DNA of 64,000 nt from Klenkia sp. PcliD-1-E (GCF_024124375.1 NZ_JAMXRZ010000005.1:1-64000); one strand, 5' to 3'. Positions 8,636 through 18,238 are shown, counted from the stretch's first letter. The notes: generated by a model not told the origin, from the sequence alone. Made by a program: numbers and translations.

Positions 8636-9856
8636 GTGCAACGCGACTACGACTACCTGATCATCGGCGCCGGCATGGCGGCCGACAGCGCGGCTCGCGG
8701 CATCCGCGAGTCCGACCCCGACGGCAGCATCGGGATCGTCGGCGAGGAGGTCGACCCGCCGGTCGCCCGCCCCTCGCTGTCCAAGAAGCTCTGGACCGAC
8801 CCGGAGTTCGACCTGGAGAAGTCCTGGCTGGGCACCGAGGAGACCGGCGCGGCCCTGCACACCGCCACCCGCATCCGGTCGGTCGACCGCGCGGCCCGCA
8901 CCGCGACCGCCGAGGACGGCGACGTCTTCGGGTACAGACGCCTGCTGCTGGCCACCGGCGGCCACCCGAAGCAGCTGGACCTGCCCGCCGACGACCGGGT
9001 CGTGCACTTCCGCACCATGGAGGACTACCGCCGGCTGCGCGGTCTCTCCGGCGAGGGCCGGCACGTCGCCGTCGTGGGCGGTGGCTACATCGGCACCGAG
9101 CTCGCCGCGGCGCTGGTGCAGAACGACACCCGGGTGACCTTCGTCTTCCCGCAGGAGTTCGTGGGCGGTGCCTCCTACCCCCGCGAGCTCGCCGAGCAGC
9201 TGTCCGAGGACTACGCGTCGCACGGCGTGCAGCTGAGGCCGGGAACCCGGGTGACCGGTGGCTCGGCCGACCAGGAGGGCGTGCACCTGGAGCTCTCCGA
9301 CGGCAGCACGCTGGACGTCGACGGCGTCGCGGTCGGCCTGGGCATCGCGCCCGCGGTGCAGCTGGCCGAGGACGCCGGCCTCGCGGTGGACGACGGCATC
9401 GTGGTCGACGCCTGCGGCCGCACGGAGGACCCGGCCGTCTACGCCGCCGGCGACGTCGCCCGGTGGCCGGACCCGATCCTGGGCCGCACCCGGGTGGAGC
9501 ACGTGGAGAACGCCACCGACATGGGCACCGCCGTCGGCAAGGCGATGGCCGCGGACCTGCGCGGGGAGGACGCCGAGCCCTACACCCACACGCCGAGCTT
9601 CTACTCCGACCTGTTCGACGTCGGGTACGAGGCGGTCGGCACGCTGTCGGCCGACCTGGACCTGGTCACCGACTGGAAGGTGCCGCCGGGCACCGGGGAG
9701 ATCGCGCAGGGGGTCGTCTACTACCTCGAGGGCGACCGGCTGCGCGGCGTCCTGCTGTGGAACGTGTGGGACAGCACCGACGCCGCCCGCGAGCTGCTCG
9801 CCGCCGAGCGCGGGTACACCGCAGACGACCTGGTCGGCGCGATACCGAACGGCTGA
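8636..9856 (+). CDS. FAD/NAD(P)-dependent reductase (AIF / ferredoxin-reductase-like)
   Basis: A 406-residue pyridine-nucleotide-disulfide oxidoreductase fold without the redox CxxxxC pair. The FAD motif is YLIIGAGMAADSAARGI at the N-terminus. The NAD motif is VAVVGGGYIGTELAAAL near residue 145. The second FAD block is VYAAGDVARWPDPI, and the C-terminal region resembles apoptosis-inducing-factor-like reductases. The PVARPSLSKKLW motif is typical of rubredoxin/ferredoxin reductase relatives. No ferredoxin or oxygenase is adjacent, so its electron acceptor is unknown. It starts 49 bases after the FAD oxidase and ends at a strong hairpin terminator. Confidence 0.87.
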   Translation: MQRDYDYLIIGAGMAADSAARGIRESDPDGSIGIVGEEVDPPVARPSLSKKLWTDPEFDLEKSWLGTEETGAALHTATRIRSVDRAARTATAEDGDVFGYRRLLLATGGHPKQLDLPADDRVVHFRTMEDYRRLRGLSGEGRHVAVVGGGYIGTELAAALVQNDTRVTFVFPQEFVGGASYPRELAEQLSEDYASHGVQLRPGTRVTGGSADQEGVHLELSDGSTLDVDGVAVGLGIAPAVQLAEDAGLAVDDGIVVDACGRTEDPAVYAAGDVARWPDPILGRTRVEHVENATDMGTAVGKAMAADLRGEDAEPYTHTPSFYSDLFDVGYEAVGTLSADLDLVTDWKVPPGTGEIAQGVVYYLEGDRLRGVLLWNVWDSTDAARELLAAERGYTADDLVGAIPNG

Positions 9857-9867
9857 CCCCGCAGACG

Positions 9868-9904
9868 CCACCACCCCGGCACCGCGTCGGCGCCGGGGTG
9901 GTGG
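9868..9904. terminator. Bidirectional hairpin terminator
   Basis: A perfect 13-bp stem (CCACCACCCCGGC pairing with its complement at 9892-9904) and an 11-base loop lie exactly between two converging genes, the flavoprotein reductase and the Pro/Gln-rich membrane protein. No U-tract follows on either side, as is usual for actinobacterial terminators. Confidence 0.75.
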
Positions 9905-9917
9905 GTGGGGGCTCAGC

Positions 9918-10604
9918 TCAGGAGACGGGCTCGAGGCAGATGCCGGTGCCCTTCTCGTCCGGGTCGGTCTCCGACACGGCGTAGGCCGCGGAGTTCGGCC
10001 ACTGGTCCAGGCACAGGGCCGGGTTGTCCTGCAGCTCGTTGCTGCTCACGTCGTCCACCGTGCCGGCCACGCGGTAGGCAGCCTCGGCGGAGTCGCAGTC
10101 GACGACCTGCAGGTCGGTGGTGCTGGCGTTGGTGCAGTCCCCGGCCTCCGGCAGCCCGCCGCCGAAGATGCCGTTGCGGAACAGCGCGAGCGCGACGGCG
10201 ACGACGACCGCGCCGATCACCAGCGGCAGCCGCTTCTGCCACGCCGGGCGCTCCTTCTTCGGCGCTTCGCCGGAGAACTGCTGCCCGCCCCACGGCTGCT
10301 GACCGGGGCCCTGCTGACCGGGCCCCGGCTGACCGGGACCCTGCGGACCGGGCTGGCCCGGCTGCTGGCCGTAGCTCTGCTCCCCCGGCTGGCCGTACTG
10401 GCCGGGCCCGGGCTGGCCGTGCTGCTGCTGGCCGTACTGCTCCTGGCCCGGCTGCTGCGGCTGGCCGCCGGGGGGCGCCCACTGCTGGCCCTGCTGGTCG
10501 GCCGGGCCGGGCTGCGGGGTGCCCTGCGGCCCGGACGGCGGCTGCTGCCCCCAACCCTGGCCGGAGTTCTGCGGCGGCTGGTCGCCTGAGCCGGGAGTGG
10601 TCAC
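9918..10604 (-). CDS. Pro/Gln/Gly-rich membrane protein with paired-Cys extracellular domain
   Basis: 228 residues. Residues 1 to about 120 are a disordered repeat-like tract of P, G, Q and Y (units such as GQYGQPGEQ and PGQQGPGQ). A short basic stretch (KKERPAWQKRLP) and one membrane segment (VIGAVVVAVALALF) follow. The outside domain has GDCTNAST, VVDCDSAEAAYRVAGTVDD, ALCLDQWP and GTGICLEPVS. The four-Cys pattern matches the shorter protein at 4057-4389. The GTG start is chosen for its GGAGGACA ribosome site. The type II topology (N-in) with a Pro-rich cytoplasmic tail suggests an envelope or division-linked role, but none is assigned. Confidence 0.72.
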   Translation of the reverse strand: MTTPGSGDQPPQNSGQGWGQQPPSGPQGTPQPGPADQQGQQWAPPGGQPQQPGQEQYGQQQHGQPGPGQYGQPGEQSYGQQPGQPGPQGPGQPGPGQQGPGQQPWGGQQFSGEAPKKERPAWQKRLPLVIGAVVVAVALALFRNGIFGGGLPEAGDCTNASTTDLQVVDCDSAEAAYRVAGTVDDVSSNELQDNPALCLDQWPNSAAYAVSETDPDEKGTGICLEPVS

Positions 10605-10732
10605 GGGATGTCCTCCAAGGGGTTCGTCGGGCCGCACGATCATCCCCGCCGGACCGCACGGTCCGCACATCGGGTGCGCACAGGATCACCCCGCGGTGGG
10701 AACGCACCCGCGCCCCGGGTCGTCGTCCAGGC

Positions 10733-11158
10733 ATGGACGGACTGCGGCTCGTGCTCAACCTGGTCTGGCTGGTGCTGCACGGCTGGGTGCTGGCGGTGGC
10801 CTACCTCGTCGCCGGCGCGCTGGCCTGCCTGACGGTGGTGGGCATCCCGTTCGGCATCGCGGCGTTCCGGCTGGCGTTCTTCGTCGTCCTGCCCTTCGGC
10901 CGCACCACCGTGCCCGCCCCCGGCGCGGGTGTCGCGTCGGCGCTGGGCAACCTGGTCTGGTTCGTGCTGGCCGGGTGGTGGCTGGCAGTGGTGCACGTGC
11001 TGGCCGGCCTCGTGTTCTGCCTGACCATCATCGGCATCCCGTTCGGCGTCGCCTCCTTCAAGCTGGCCGCCGTCGGCCTGTTCCCCCTCGGCAAGCAGGT
11101 CGTGGAGACGAACGCGCCGCAGAGCTGGTTCGGCGCCGGGCAGGCGGTCGTACGCTAG
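10733..11158 (+). CDS. YccF-domain inner-membrane protein
   Basis: 141 residues with two tandem copies of the YccF (DUF307) unit: LVWLVLHGWVLAVAYLVAGAL ending GIPFGIAAFRLA, then LVWFVLAGWWLAVVHVLAGL ending GIPFGVASFKLA. Each copy has a hydrophobic hairpin followed by the GIPFG motif, giving about four membrane segments. The family is widespread with no proven function. It is divergent from the Pro/Gln-rich protein and its stop overlaps the end of the convergent ABC permease gene by 4 bases. Confidence 0.88.
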   Translation: MDGLRLVLNLVWLVLHGWVLAVAYLVAGALACLTVVGIPFGIAAFRLAFFVVLPFGRTTVPAPGAGVASALGNLVWFVLAGWWLAVVHVLAGLVFCLTIIGIPFGVASFKLAAVGLFPLGKQVVETNAPQSWFGAGQAVVR

Positions 11159-11940
11159 GCACTGGCGCCGCTGTACGCGCGGACGCCGACGGTCCACACC
11201 CACCGGGTCAGCGCCACGAGCACGGCGGTGAAGGCGGCGGCGCCGAGCAGCAGCCAACCCGGCAGCCGTCCGGTGAGGGCCTGTGCGGGCACCGTGATGG
11301 CGAAGGCCAGCGGGACCAGGAAGGTGAACCCGATCCGCAGCCAGCCCGGGTAGATCGTCACCGGCCACCGACCGGCCTGGTACATCCCCGACAGCAGCTC
11401 GACCAGCGAGTCGGTGCGCACCACCCAGAACGCCGCGGTGGTCAGCAGCAGCCAGAACGCCCACAGCACGACCACGCCGAGGGCCAGCGCGACGGCGAAC
11501 CCGACCACCGCCAGCGCGCTCGGGGCGGTGTCCAACCGGGTCAGCGCGTAGCCGACGATGCCGGCGCCGACCAGCACGTCCACGGCCTGCCACAGCTCGA
11601 TGCGGCGGATGCTCACCAGCAGCATCGCGTCGGCGGGCTTGGTGAGGACGAAGTCCAGGGTGCCGTGCTGGACGTCGTCCATCAGCTGGGTCATCGAGGG
11701 CTGCACGACGCTGCGCAGCACCCCGCCGAGCAGCACGTAGATGCCCATGACCACCAGCAGCTCGTCGCTGGACCAGCCGCCCAGGTCGTCGGTGTGGCTG
11801 AACACCAGCGCCAGCACCGCCAGCGACGTCCCTACGGCGACCAGCGACTGCACGATGCTGAACAGCACGTTCGACCGGTACTGCAGCTCGGTCTGCACCC
11901 CCACCCGCAGGTAGGTGCCGACCAGCCGCAACGCCTCCAC
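11155..11940 (-). CDS. ABC-2 family transporter permease (second permease)
   Basis: 261 residues with six predicted membrane segments and no signal peptide, belonging to the ABC-2 permease group usually paired with a COG4587-type permease. Recognisable blocks are YLRVGVQTELQYRSNVLFS, VLLGGVLRSVVQPSMTQLMDD and LDFVLTKPADAMLLVSIRR. The LDFVLTKP stretch is shared by this subfamily. It starts at a GTG two bases after the preceding permease stop, so the ATPase and both permeases form one transcript in the order ATPase, permease 1, permease 2. Probable exporter; substrate unknown. Confidence 0.88.
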   Translation of the reverse strand: MEALRLVGTYLRVGVQTELQYRSNVLFSIVQSLVAVGTSLAVLALVFSHTDDLGGWSSDELLVVMGIYVLLGGVLRSVVQPSMTQLMDDVQHGTLDFVLTKPADAMLLVSIRRIELWQAVDVLVGAGIVGYALTRLDTAPSALAVVGFAVALALGVVVLWAFWLLLTTAAFWVVRTDSLVELLSGMYQAGRWPVTIYPGWLRIGFTFLVPLAFAITVPAQALTGRLPGWLLLGAAAFTAVLVALTRWVWTVGVRAYSGASA

Positions 11941-11942
11941 GA

Positions 11943-12742
11943 TCAGTTCCCCACGGCCGAGTAGCGCCGGACGCCGAACCGCCAGACGAGGGCGACCAGC
12001 CCCGCGCCGATGGCCACCCACGCCGCCTGCGCGGCCAGCCCGCCCCACAGCTGCGCCGTCGTGAGGTCCCCGGCCAGCACCTCGATCGGGTAGCCGAAGG
12101 TGTAGCGGAAGGGCAGCCAGTCCGACGCGGTCGCGGCCCACGCGGGCAGCAGGGCCAGCGGCAGCAGCCGGCCCGACAGCAGCAGCTCGGCGGTGAAGTA
12201 CAGCTCGTAGAGCGCGCTGACCCGGGTGGTCCAGAAGGTGACCATGCCGAGCACCCACAGCAGCATCGACCGGATCAGGTACGCGCCCCAGATCGCGACC
12301 AGGAAGACCAGCACCTCGACCAGGCCGACGTCGAAGGTGGGCCGGAAGAGCAGCGCCAGGACGGCGGCGATCGGCACCCACAGCAGGACGACGACGACCT
12401 TCCAGCCGGCGAAGTAGGCCAGGTCGAAGTGCAGCGGGTGCACCGGCTGCACCAGGCGGCCGGACAGCTCGCCGCGCCGGATCCGGTCCTCCCACCCGTA
12501 GGGCGTGAAGACGATGTTCATGTTCCGGACCAGCGTCCAGACGATGTAGTAGGCGGCGAAGTCACCGGCGGTGATGCCCTGCACGGACCCGCCCTGGGCG
12601 TCGGCGACGGTCTGCCAGACGACGAGGTAGACCACCGGTTCGGCGACCATGCCGAGCATGAACAGGTAGTTCGACGTCCGGTACTGGAACTGGGTCTGCA
12701 CCGCCGTCCGGCCGACGACGGAGTACAGGCCGGGCAACCCGT

Positions 12743-12746
<4 letters not shown>
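11943..12746 (-). CDS. ABC-2 family transporter permease (first permease)
   Basis: 267 residues with about six membrane helices. The N-terminus MNGLPGLYSVVGRTAVQTQFQ and the internal YAFAG-like block (HPLHFDLAYFAGWKVVVVL) are typical of permeases encoded with a DrrA-like ATPase and a second permease. RRGELSGRLVQPVHPL is the counterpart of the LTKP region of its partner. The ATG overlaps the ATPase stop by 4 bases (ATGA), so stoichiometric coupled translation is likely. The complex would be ATPase dimer plus a permease heterodimer in the cell membrane. Confidence 0.88.
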
Positions 12747-13729
<983 letters not shown>

Positions 13730-13799
13730 CCGGCGACCGTAGCCAGCAGTCGTCCCACGGCCCAACGAATTCGATCCACGCTCCCCGCGGCGCTCGGGC

Positions 13800-15692
13800 T
13801 CAGAACGGCGGTGGATCCTCCGCCGCGGCGCGCGCCGCGAGATCCCGCACGGCGTCGCGGCGGTGGCGGGCGGTCGCAGCTGCAGGTGCCGCTCCGCCGG
13901 TCCCGACCTCGTCGGGCTCCTCGACCAGCCCGAGCACGGGTGGCGGGCGCGTGGTGACGGTCCGGCCGGTGGGGGTGGTCCAGGTCAGACCGGTGCCGTC
14001 GCCGTCCCGGGACAGCGTCCACCCCGGAGCCTGGTGCGACAGGCGGTGGTGGTGGGTGCACAGGCACGCCAGGTTGCACTCGGCGGTCGGCCCACCCTGG
14101 GCGAACGGTTGCTGGTGGTCCACGTCGCAGACACCCGCGCGGACCCGGCACCCCGGGAACCGGCAGCGCCGGTCCCGCAGCCGGATGAACGCGTCGAGGA
14201 GGGCGCCGGGCCGGTACCCGTCCGTCGGGGGTGGCGGACCCAGGCCCGCACCCTCGCGCGCTGCCCGACGCAGGCCCGCCACGTCGGTGAGCGCGGCGAG
14301 CTCGCCGGTCCGCTCGTCGACGACCGCGATGCGCGGCACCCCGGCCAGGCCGGTGCCCGCCGTCCTGCGCCGGGCGAGCAACGCCCCGACCGTGTCGGCC
14401 CCCGCATCGTCGTCGGCACGGGTCCCCTCGTCGCGGGTGTCGTCGCAGGTGTCGTCGCTGGTGTCGTCGTCGCGGGCCCGACCGTCGGGCTTCCCGGGCT
14501 CCGGCAGGAGACCCAGCGACCGGAGCAGGTCACGGACCATGGCGGCCGGCACCACGTCGCCGGACACCTCCCCCGGCTCGTCGTCACCCAGCAGCGTCTG
14601 CAGAGCCACGACGACGGTGAGCTCGGCCTGCACCGCGGTCAGGCCGTGCGCGCCCGGGTCGAGGACGAACGCCACGAGGCAGTCGGCCATCCGCTCGCCG
14701 GCCGAACGCTGGTCGTCGGCCGTGCGCGCGGCCCGCGCGGCGCGGCGCAGACTGTCCTCGACGGCCCGGGCGACCGGCAGCGGCAGCGTGGCCGCGAGCG
14801 TCGCCATGCCGTCGGCACCGGGGTGCACGGCCACCGTCCGGTCGCGCACCGCCTGCGCGACCCGCCGGGTGATCGCCTCGGCATCGGCCTCCAGGACCCA
14901 CCGCCGCACCACCTGACGCCAGTCGGAGGCGGTGCGGCCGGTGGCCCGCCCCAGCAGGTCGGCCTGGGCACGGTCGCGCAGCTCGGCGGACAGTCCGCCG
15001 AGCAGGTCGCAGGCCACCCGCACGTGGTCCCAGGTGATCCGGCCGTCGGCGAGCGCTGCGAGCACCAGGGGCAACCGCTCGACCAGGAGCACGCACTCGG
15101 TGAGCAACCGCTCGGCCCGCTGCGGGGGCAGGGTCATCCCGGCAGCGACCTCGTCGACGCAGAACTCGCTGACCGCGGTGAGCGCGTCGGGGCGGCGGGC
15201 ACGGGAGTCCCTCGCCTGCGCCCCCACCGCGTCGTCGGGGAGGTCGAGGGTGGCCGGCCGCCGGGCCGCGAGCGCCGCCAGGGCGCGCGCCTGCTCGGCC
15301 TGGGCCGCCCCGATGACCCGCTGGGCGGACCGGGCCGTGTCCAGCAGCGCGGCGTCGGCGTCCAGACCGGAACGGAACGCAGCGAGGACGTCCTCACCGA
15401 GCGAGCCGCCGGCCCCGGGACCGGGAGCCCCGGGAACGGGAGCCTCGAAACCGAGAGCGTCGGGGACGGGAGCGTCGGGACCGGGCGCCGCGGGGCGGAC
15501 GTCGGGGTCGGCGGTCCGGGCCAGGCGGACCGGACCGATCAGCCGCTCCGGGGTCACCGGTCGCCATCCACCGACCGGGGGGACCAGCACGACGGGCACC
15601 GGCCAGCTGCGCCGGACCACGAGCCCGGGCGGCCGGCTGCCGAGGCGGGACCGCAGACCCGCCTCGAGCACCGACGGCCTGTGTTCGAACAC
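13800..15692 (-). CDS. 13E12-family protein: DUF222 plus C-terminal HNH endonuclease
   Basis: About 630 residues. An N-terminal region with Pro/Ala/Gly repeats (PGPDAPVPDALGFEAPVP) is followed by the helical DUF222 domain, an acidic Thr/Asp linker (DDDTSDDTCDDTRDEGT) and an HNH domain: RRCRFPGCR, GVCDVDHQQPFAQGG, NLACLCTHHHRLSH. The four zinc/metal Cys and His and the DVDH...N...H triad are intact. The start is uncertain: the GTG at 15692 lies inside a LexA box just after a TATCAT -10 element and would be leaderless, while the GTG at 15671 is an alternative. Family members are SOS-controlled in mycobacteria. Role unproven, probably DNA-damage or mobile-DNA linked. Confidence 0.85.
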   Translation of the reverse strand: MFEHRPSVLEAGLRSRLGSRPPGLVVRRSWPVPVVLVPPVGGWRPVTPERLIGPVRLARTADPDVRPAAPGPDAPVPDALGFEAPVPGAPGPGAGGSLGEDVLAAFRSGLDADAALLDTARSAQRVIGAAQAEQARALAALAARRPATLDLPDDAVGAQARDSRARRPDALTAVSEFCVDEVAAGMTLPPQRAERLLTECVLLVERLPLVLAALADGRITWDHVRVACDLLGGLSAELRDRAQADLLGRATGRTASDWRQVVRRWVLEADAEAITRRVAQAVRDRTVAVHPGADGMATLAATLPLPVARAVEDSLRRAARAARTADDQRSAGERMADCLVAFVLDPGAHGLTAVQAELTVVVALQTLLGDDEPGEVSGDVVPAAMVRDLLRSLGLLPEPGKPDGRARDDDTSDDTCDDTRDEGTRADDDAGADTVGALLARRRTAGTGLAGVPRIAVVDERTGELAALTDVAGLRRAAREGAGLGPPPPTDGYRPGALLDAFIRLRDRRCRFPGCRVRAGVCDVDHQQPFAQGGPTAECNLACLCTHHHRLSHQAPGWTLSRDGDGTGLTWTTPTGRTVTTRPPPVLGLVEEPDEVGTGGAAPAAATARHRRDAVRDLAARAAAEDPPPF

Positions 15693-15700
15693 GTGTTCGA
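15685..15700. promoter_or_regulatory. LexA (SOS) box
   Basis: A perfect 16-base palindrome TCGAACACGTGTTCGA that matches the actinobacterial SOS consensus TCGAAC-N4-GTTCGA at every fixed position. On the minus strand it overlaps a TATCAT -10-like hexamer (15705-15700) and contains the candidate GTG start of the HNH gene. LexA bound here would cover the -10 and start point directly. An overlapping palindrome GTGTTCGAACAC occupies 15681-15692. Confidence 0.85.
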
Positions 15701-15791
15701 TGATAGCCCCCGCAGGACGCCCTGGCCAGTCGTGGCCGGGAGCTGTGGACGACCGGCTGCGCGAGCGACCGGGCCGGCGGACGATGGGCAC

Positions 15792-16073
15792 ATGACCACC
15801 GCTACCTGGAACGGCACCGTGATCGCCGAGTCCGACGACGTCGTCACCGTCGAGGGCAACGCCTACTTCCCCCTCAGCTCGGTGAAGGAGGGCGTGCTCA
15901 CCCCGACCGACACGCACACCACCTGCCCGTGGAAGGGCGAGGCGAGCTACTTCTCCATCGAGGCCGGCGGGCAGACCAACACCGACGCCGCCTGGACCTA
16001 CCCGCAGCCCAAGGAGGCCGCGAAGGAGATCACCGACCGCGTCGCCTTCTGGAAGGGCGTCGAGGTCAGCTAG
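15792..16073 (+). CDS. DUF427-family protein
   Basis: 93 residues, a complete single DUF427 domain. Family hallmarks are present: the start TATWNGTVIAESDD, YFPLSSV and the conserved CPWKGEASYFSIEAGG, then DAAWTYPQPKEAAKEI and the end FWKGVEV. Known members are small soluble beta-barrel proteins of unproven function, sometimes nucleotide- or ligand-binding by structure. It is divergent from the 13E12 gene with about 100 bases between and convergent with the next hypothetical gene. Confidence 0.92.
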   Translation: MTTATWNGTVIAESDDVVTVEGNAYFPLSSVKEGVLTPTDTHTTCPWKGEASYFSIEAGGQTNTDAAWTYPQPKEAAKEITDRVAFWKGVEVS

Positions 16074-16080
16074 TAGGGGG

Positions 16081-16872
16081 TCAGCTGACGGTCTCGCGCT
16101 CGGCGGCGACCCACACGGGGGCGGCGTCGGGCGTGAGGCCGGCCAGCTCGGCCGCCGTCGGGCCGTCGTCCACCGGCTCGGCGACCTCGCCCTCCCAGGG
16201 CGAGGGCTGGTCCAGCAGCACCAGCGCGTGCTGGGCCATGACCAGGCTCGGTGCGGCCTCGGCGATCACCAGCAGGTCGCCGTGCAGCTGCTTGTGCACC
16301 GTGCCCAGCCGGCGCAGGGCGGCACGGCAGGAGGCCCGGTCCCCGGTCTCGGTCCACACCAGCTGGTCCACCAGGGCCCGCTGGTCGGCGACGGCGTCGG
16401 CGAACTCGGTACCCCCGGCCAGGCGGTTGAGCAGGTCGAGGTGGGCCTGGTGCCGGAAGCCGGCCGGCTCGCGACCGGGCTCCCGCTTCGTGCCGACCCA
16501 CGCGCGGTGGGCGGCCAGGCCGTGCTGGGCGAAGCGTCGCTCGGCCTTGGCGGCGAACCGCTGGTCGCGCAGCTCCCAGGTGGCGTGGCTGTCGTCGAAG
16601 CGGAAGAACAGCAGGGCGAACCCGCGCCGGTTGAGCTCGCGCATCCGCGAGAACGGCAGCGGGACGACGTCGCCGCCGACGGTGCAGCAGTAGAGCGCAC
16701 GGTCGGTGAGGACGGCGGTGCGGGCGACGTCCTCGGCCGGCGCGTCGAGGGACTCGGTGAGCGGCACGCAGTCGGTGACCGCCACGACGGACTCGCCGTC
16801 GGCCAGCGCGGACACCAGCCGTGTCGGCGCGCGTCGTGTTCCCCAGCTCACCTCTGCGTTGTCGGCCGACAC
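16081..16872 (-). CDS. Hypothetical protein, 263 aa
   Basis: A soluble protein with no signal peptide or membrane helix, and not recognised. The N-terminal third looks PH-like: alternating hydrophobic strands in VVAVTDCVPL, ARTAVLTDRALYCCTVGGDV and VPLPFSRMRELNRRGFALLFF. The middle contains basic helices (ELRDQRFAAKAERRFAQ). The C-terminal part is helical with HKQLHGDLLVIAEAAPSL and an acidic Pro-rich tail. It is divergent from rtcB with 136 bases between. I assign no function. Confidence 0.65.
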   Translation of the reverse strand: MSADNAEVSWGTRRAPTRLVSALADGESVVAVTDCVPLTESLDAPAEDVARTAVLTDRALYCCTVGGDVVPLPFSRMRELNRRGFALLFFRFDDSHATWELRDQRFAAKAERRFAQHGLAAHRAWVGTKREPGREPAGFRHQAHLDLLNRLAGGTEFADAVADQRALVDQLVWTETGDRASCRAALRRLGTVHKQLHGDLLVIAEAAPSLVMAQHALVLLDQPSPWEGEVAEPVDDGPTAAELAGLTPDAAPVWVAAERETVS

Positions 16873-17008
16873 GCCGGTTCCTCAAGCCGAATCCACCCTC
16901 TCGGGGCACGGTGGCCAGCCGTCCGGGGGACGGCGGGAAAACCGGGAGCGCGGAGCGTGAGCAGCAGGTTGACTCCACCGGCCCCACCCCACCGATCGAG
17001 GAAGGACC

Positions 17009-18172
17009 ATGCAGACCATCACCGGACGCCTGCTCAGCTGGGCGTCCATCCTGGAGGACACCACCCGGGAGCAGGCGTTGCGCACCGCGCGGATGCCGTT
17101 CATCCACCCGCACGTCGCCCTCATGCCCGACGCCCACCTCGGGCTGGGCGCCACCGTCGGCTCGGTGATCCCGACCGACGGCGCGATCATCCCGGCCGCG
17201 GTCGGGGTCGACATCGGCTGCGGCATGGCCGCCGTCCGCACGCAGTTCACGCGGACCGACCTGGCCGGGCGCGACCTCGCGCCGCTGCACGCCCAGATCA
17301 GCCGGTCGATCCCGCTGTCCGCCGGCGGGCGCAATCGGAGCATCCGCACCACCGCGGAGCCGCGGATCGAGGAGCTGCGCGCGCTGCCGGGTGCTGCGCA
17401 GGCCGACGCGGTGGCGAAGCACTGGCCGCAGCAGCTGGGCTCGCTGGGCTCGGGCAACCACTTCATCGAGGTGAGCCTCGACGAGTCCGACCGGGTGTGG
17501 GCGTTCCTGCACTCGGGGTCCCGCGGCGTGGGCAACAAGCTCGCGCAGAAGCACATCGCGGTGGCCCGGGAGCAGTGCCGCCGGCGGTTCGTCGACCTGC
17601 CCGACCGCGACCTGGCCTACCTGGTCGAGGGCGAGCCCGAGTTCGACGCCTACCTGGAGGCTCTGATGTGGGCGCAGCGGTTCGCGTTCCTCAACCGGGA
17701 GGAGATGGTCGACCGGGTGCTGGACCAGCTCGGCCGGTTCCTGCAGGCGGACGTCGAGCGGCTCGAGGAGGTCCGGTGCCACCACAACTACACCGCGCGC
17801 GAGCGGCACTTCGGGCGCGACGTGTGGCTGTCCCGCAAGGGCGCCATCTCCGCGCGGGCCGGTGAGCCGGGGCTGGTCCCGGGGTCGATGGGGGCGGCGT
17901 CCTACGTCGTCGTCGGCAAGGGTGACCCGCGGTCGCTGCACTCGGCCCCGCACGGGGCCGGGCGGAGCCACAGCCGGACGGCGGCCCGGAAGCTGTTCGA
18001 CCGGGCCGACCTCGACGCCCGGATAGCCGGTGTCGTCTGGGGCGAGTCGGACGCCTTCCTGGACGAGCACCCCGACGCCTACAAGCCGATCGACCAGGTG
18101 ATGGCCGACGCCGCCGACCTCGTGGAGGTCCGGCACACCCTGCGCCAGGTCGTGAACGTCAAGGGCGACTGA
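17009..18172 (+). CDS. rtcB: RtcB-family RNA ligase
   Basis: 387 residues, a short bacterial RtcB. The GTP-dependent ligase joins 2',3'-cyclic phosphate or 3'-phosphate ends to 5'-OH ends using Mn2+. All key residues are visible: Asp68 and Cys71 in VDIGCGM, Asn150-His151 in GSGNHFIE, His168 in LHSGSRGVGN, a His in CHHNY (258-259) and the guanylylated His315 in PHGAGRSHSR. The start is fixed by GAGGAAGGACC before the ATG; a TTGACT -35-like element lies about 40 bases upstream. No archease or RtcA/RtcR gene is nearby, so it is an orphan. A strong terminator follows. Confidence 0.95.
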   Translation: MQTITGRLLSWASILEDTTREQALRTARMPFIHPHVALMPDAHLGLGATVGSVIPTDGAIIPAAVGVDIGCGMAAVRTQFTRTDLAGRDLAPLHAQISRSIPLSAGGRNRSIRTTAEPRIEELRALPGAAQADAVAKHWPQQLGSLGSGNHFIEVSLDESDRVWAFLHSGSRGVGNKLAQKHIAVAREQCRRRFVDLPDRDLAYLVEGEPEFDAYLEALMWAQRFAFLNREEMVDRVLDQLGRFLQADVERLEEVRCHHNYTARERHFGRDVWLSRKGAISARAGEPGLVPGSMGAASYVVVGKGDPRSLHSAPHGAGRSHSRTAARKLFDRADLDARIAGVVWGESDAFLDEHPDAYKPIDQVMADAADLVEVRHTLRQVVNVKGD

Positions 18173-18187
18173 ACGGGCGACTGAACA

Positions 18188-18225
18188 GACGAGGCCCGCA
18201 CCCCGGGTGGGGTGCGGGCCTCGTC
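18188..18225. terminator. Bidirectional hairpin terminator
   Basis: A perfect 17-bp stem (GACGAGGCCCGCACCCC and its complement) closed by the tetraloop GGGT lies between the convergent rtcB gene and the helical-protein gene. One of the strongest hairpins in the window. Confidence 0.85.
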
Positions 18226-18238
18226 GTCGTGCCGGGTG

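Noticed and set aside
10280-10590. Repeat-like tract of ggccgtactgctcc / ccgggctgg units
   Set aside because: It is the coding sequence of the Pro/Gln/Gly-rich N-terminal region of the membrane protein, not a DNA-level repeat or CRISPR array; spacing is irregular and in frame.
13800-15692. 13E12 gene as evidence of a prophage or transposon
   Set aside because: No integrase, transposase, terminal repeats or phage genes flank it. Family members are multicopy in many actinobacteria but also occur as isolated genes.
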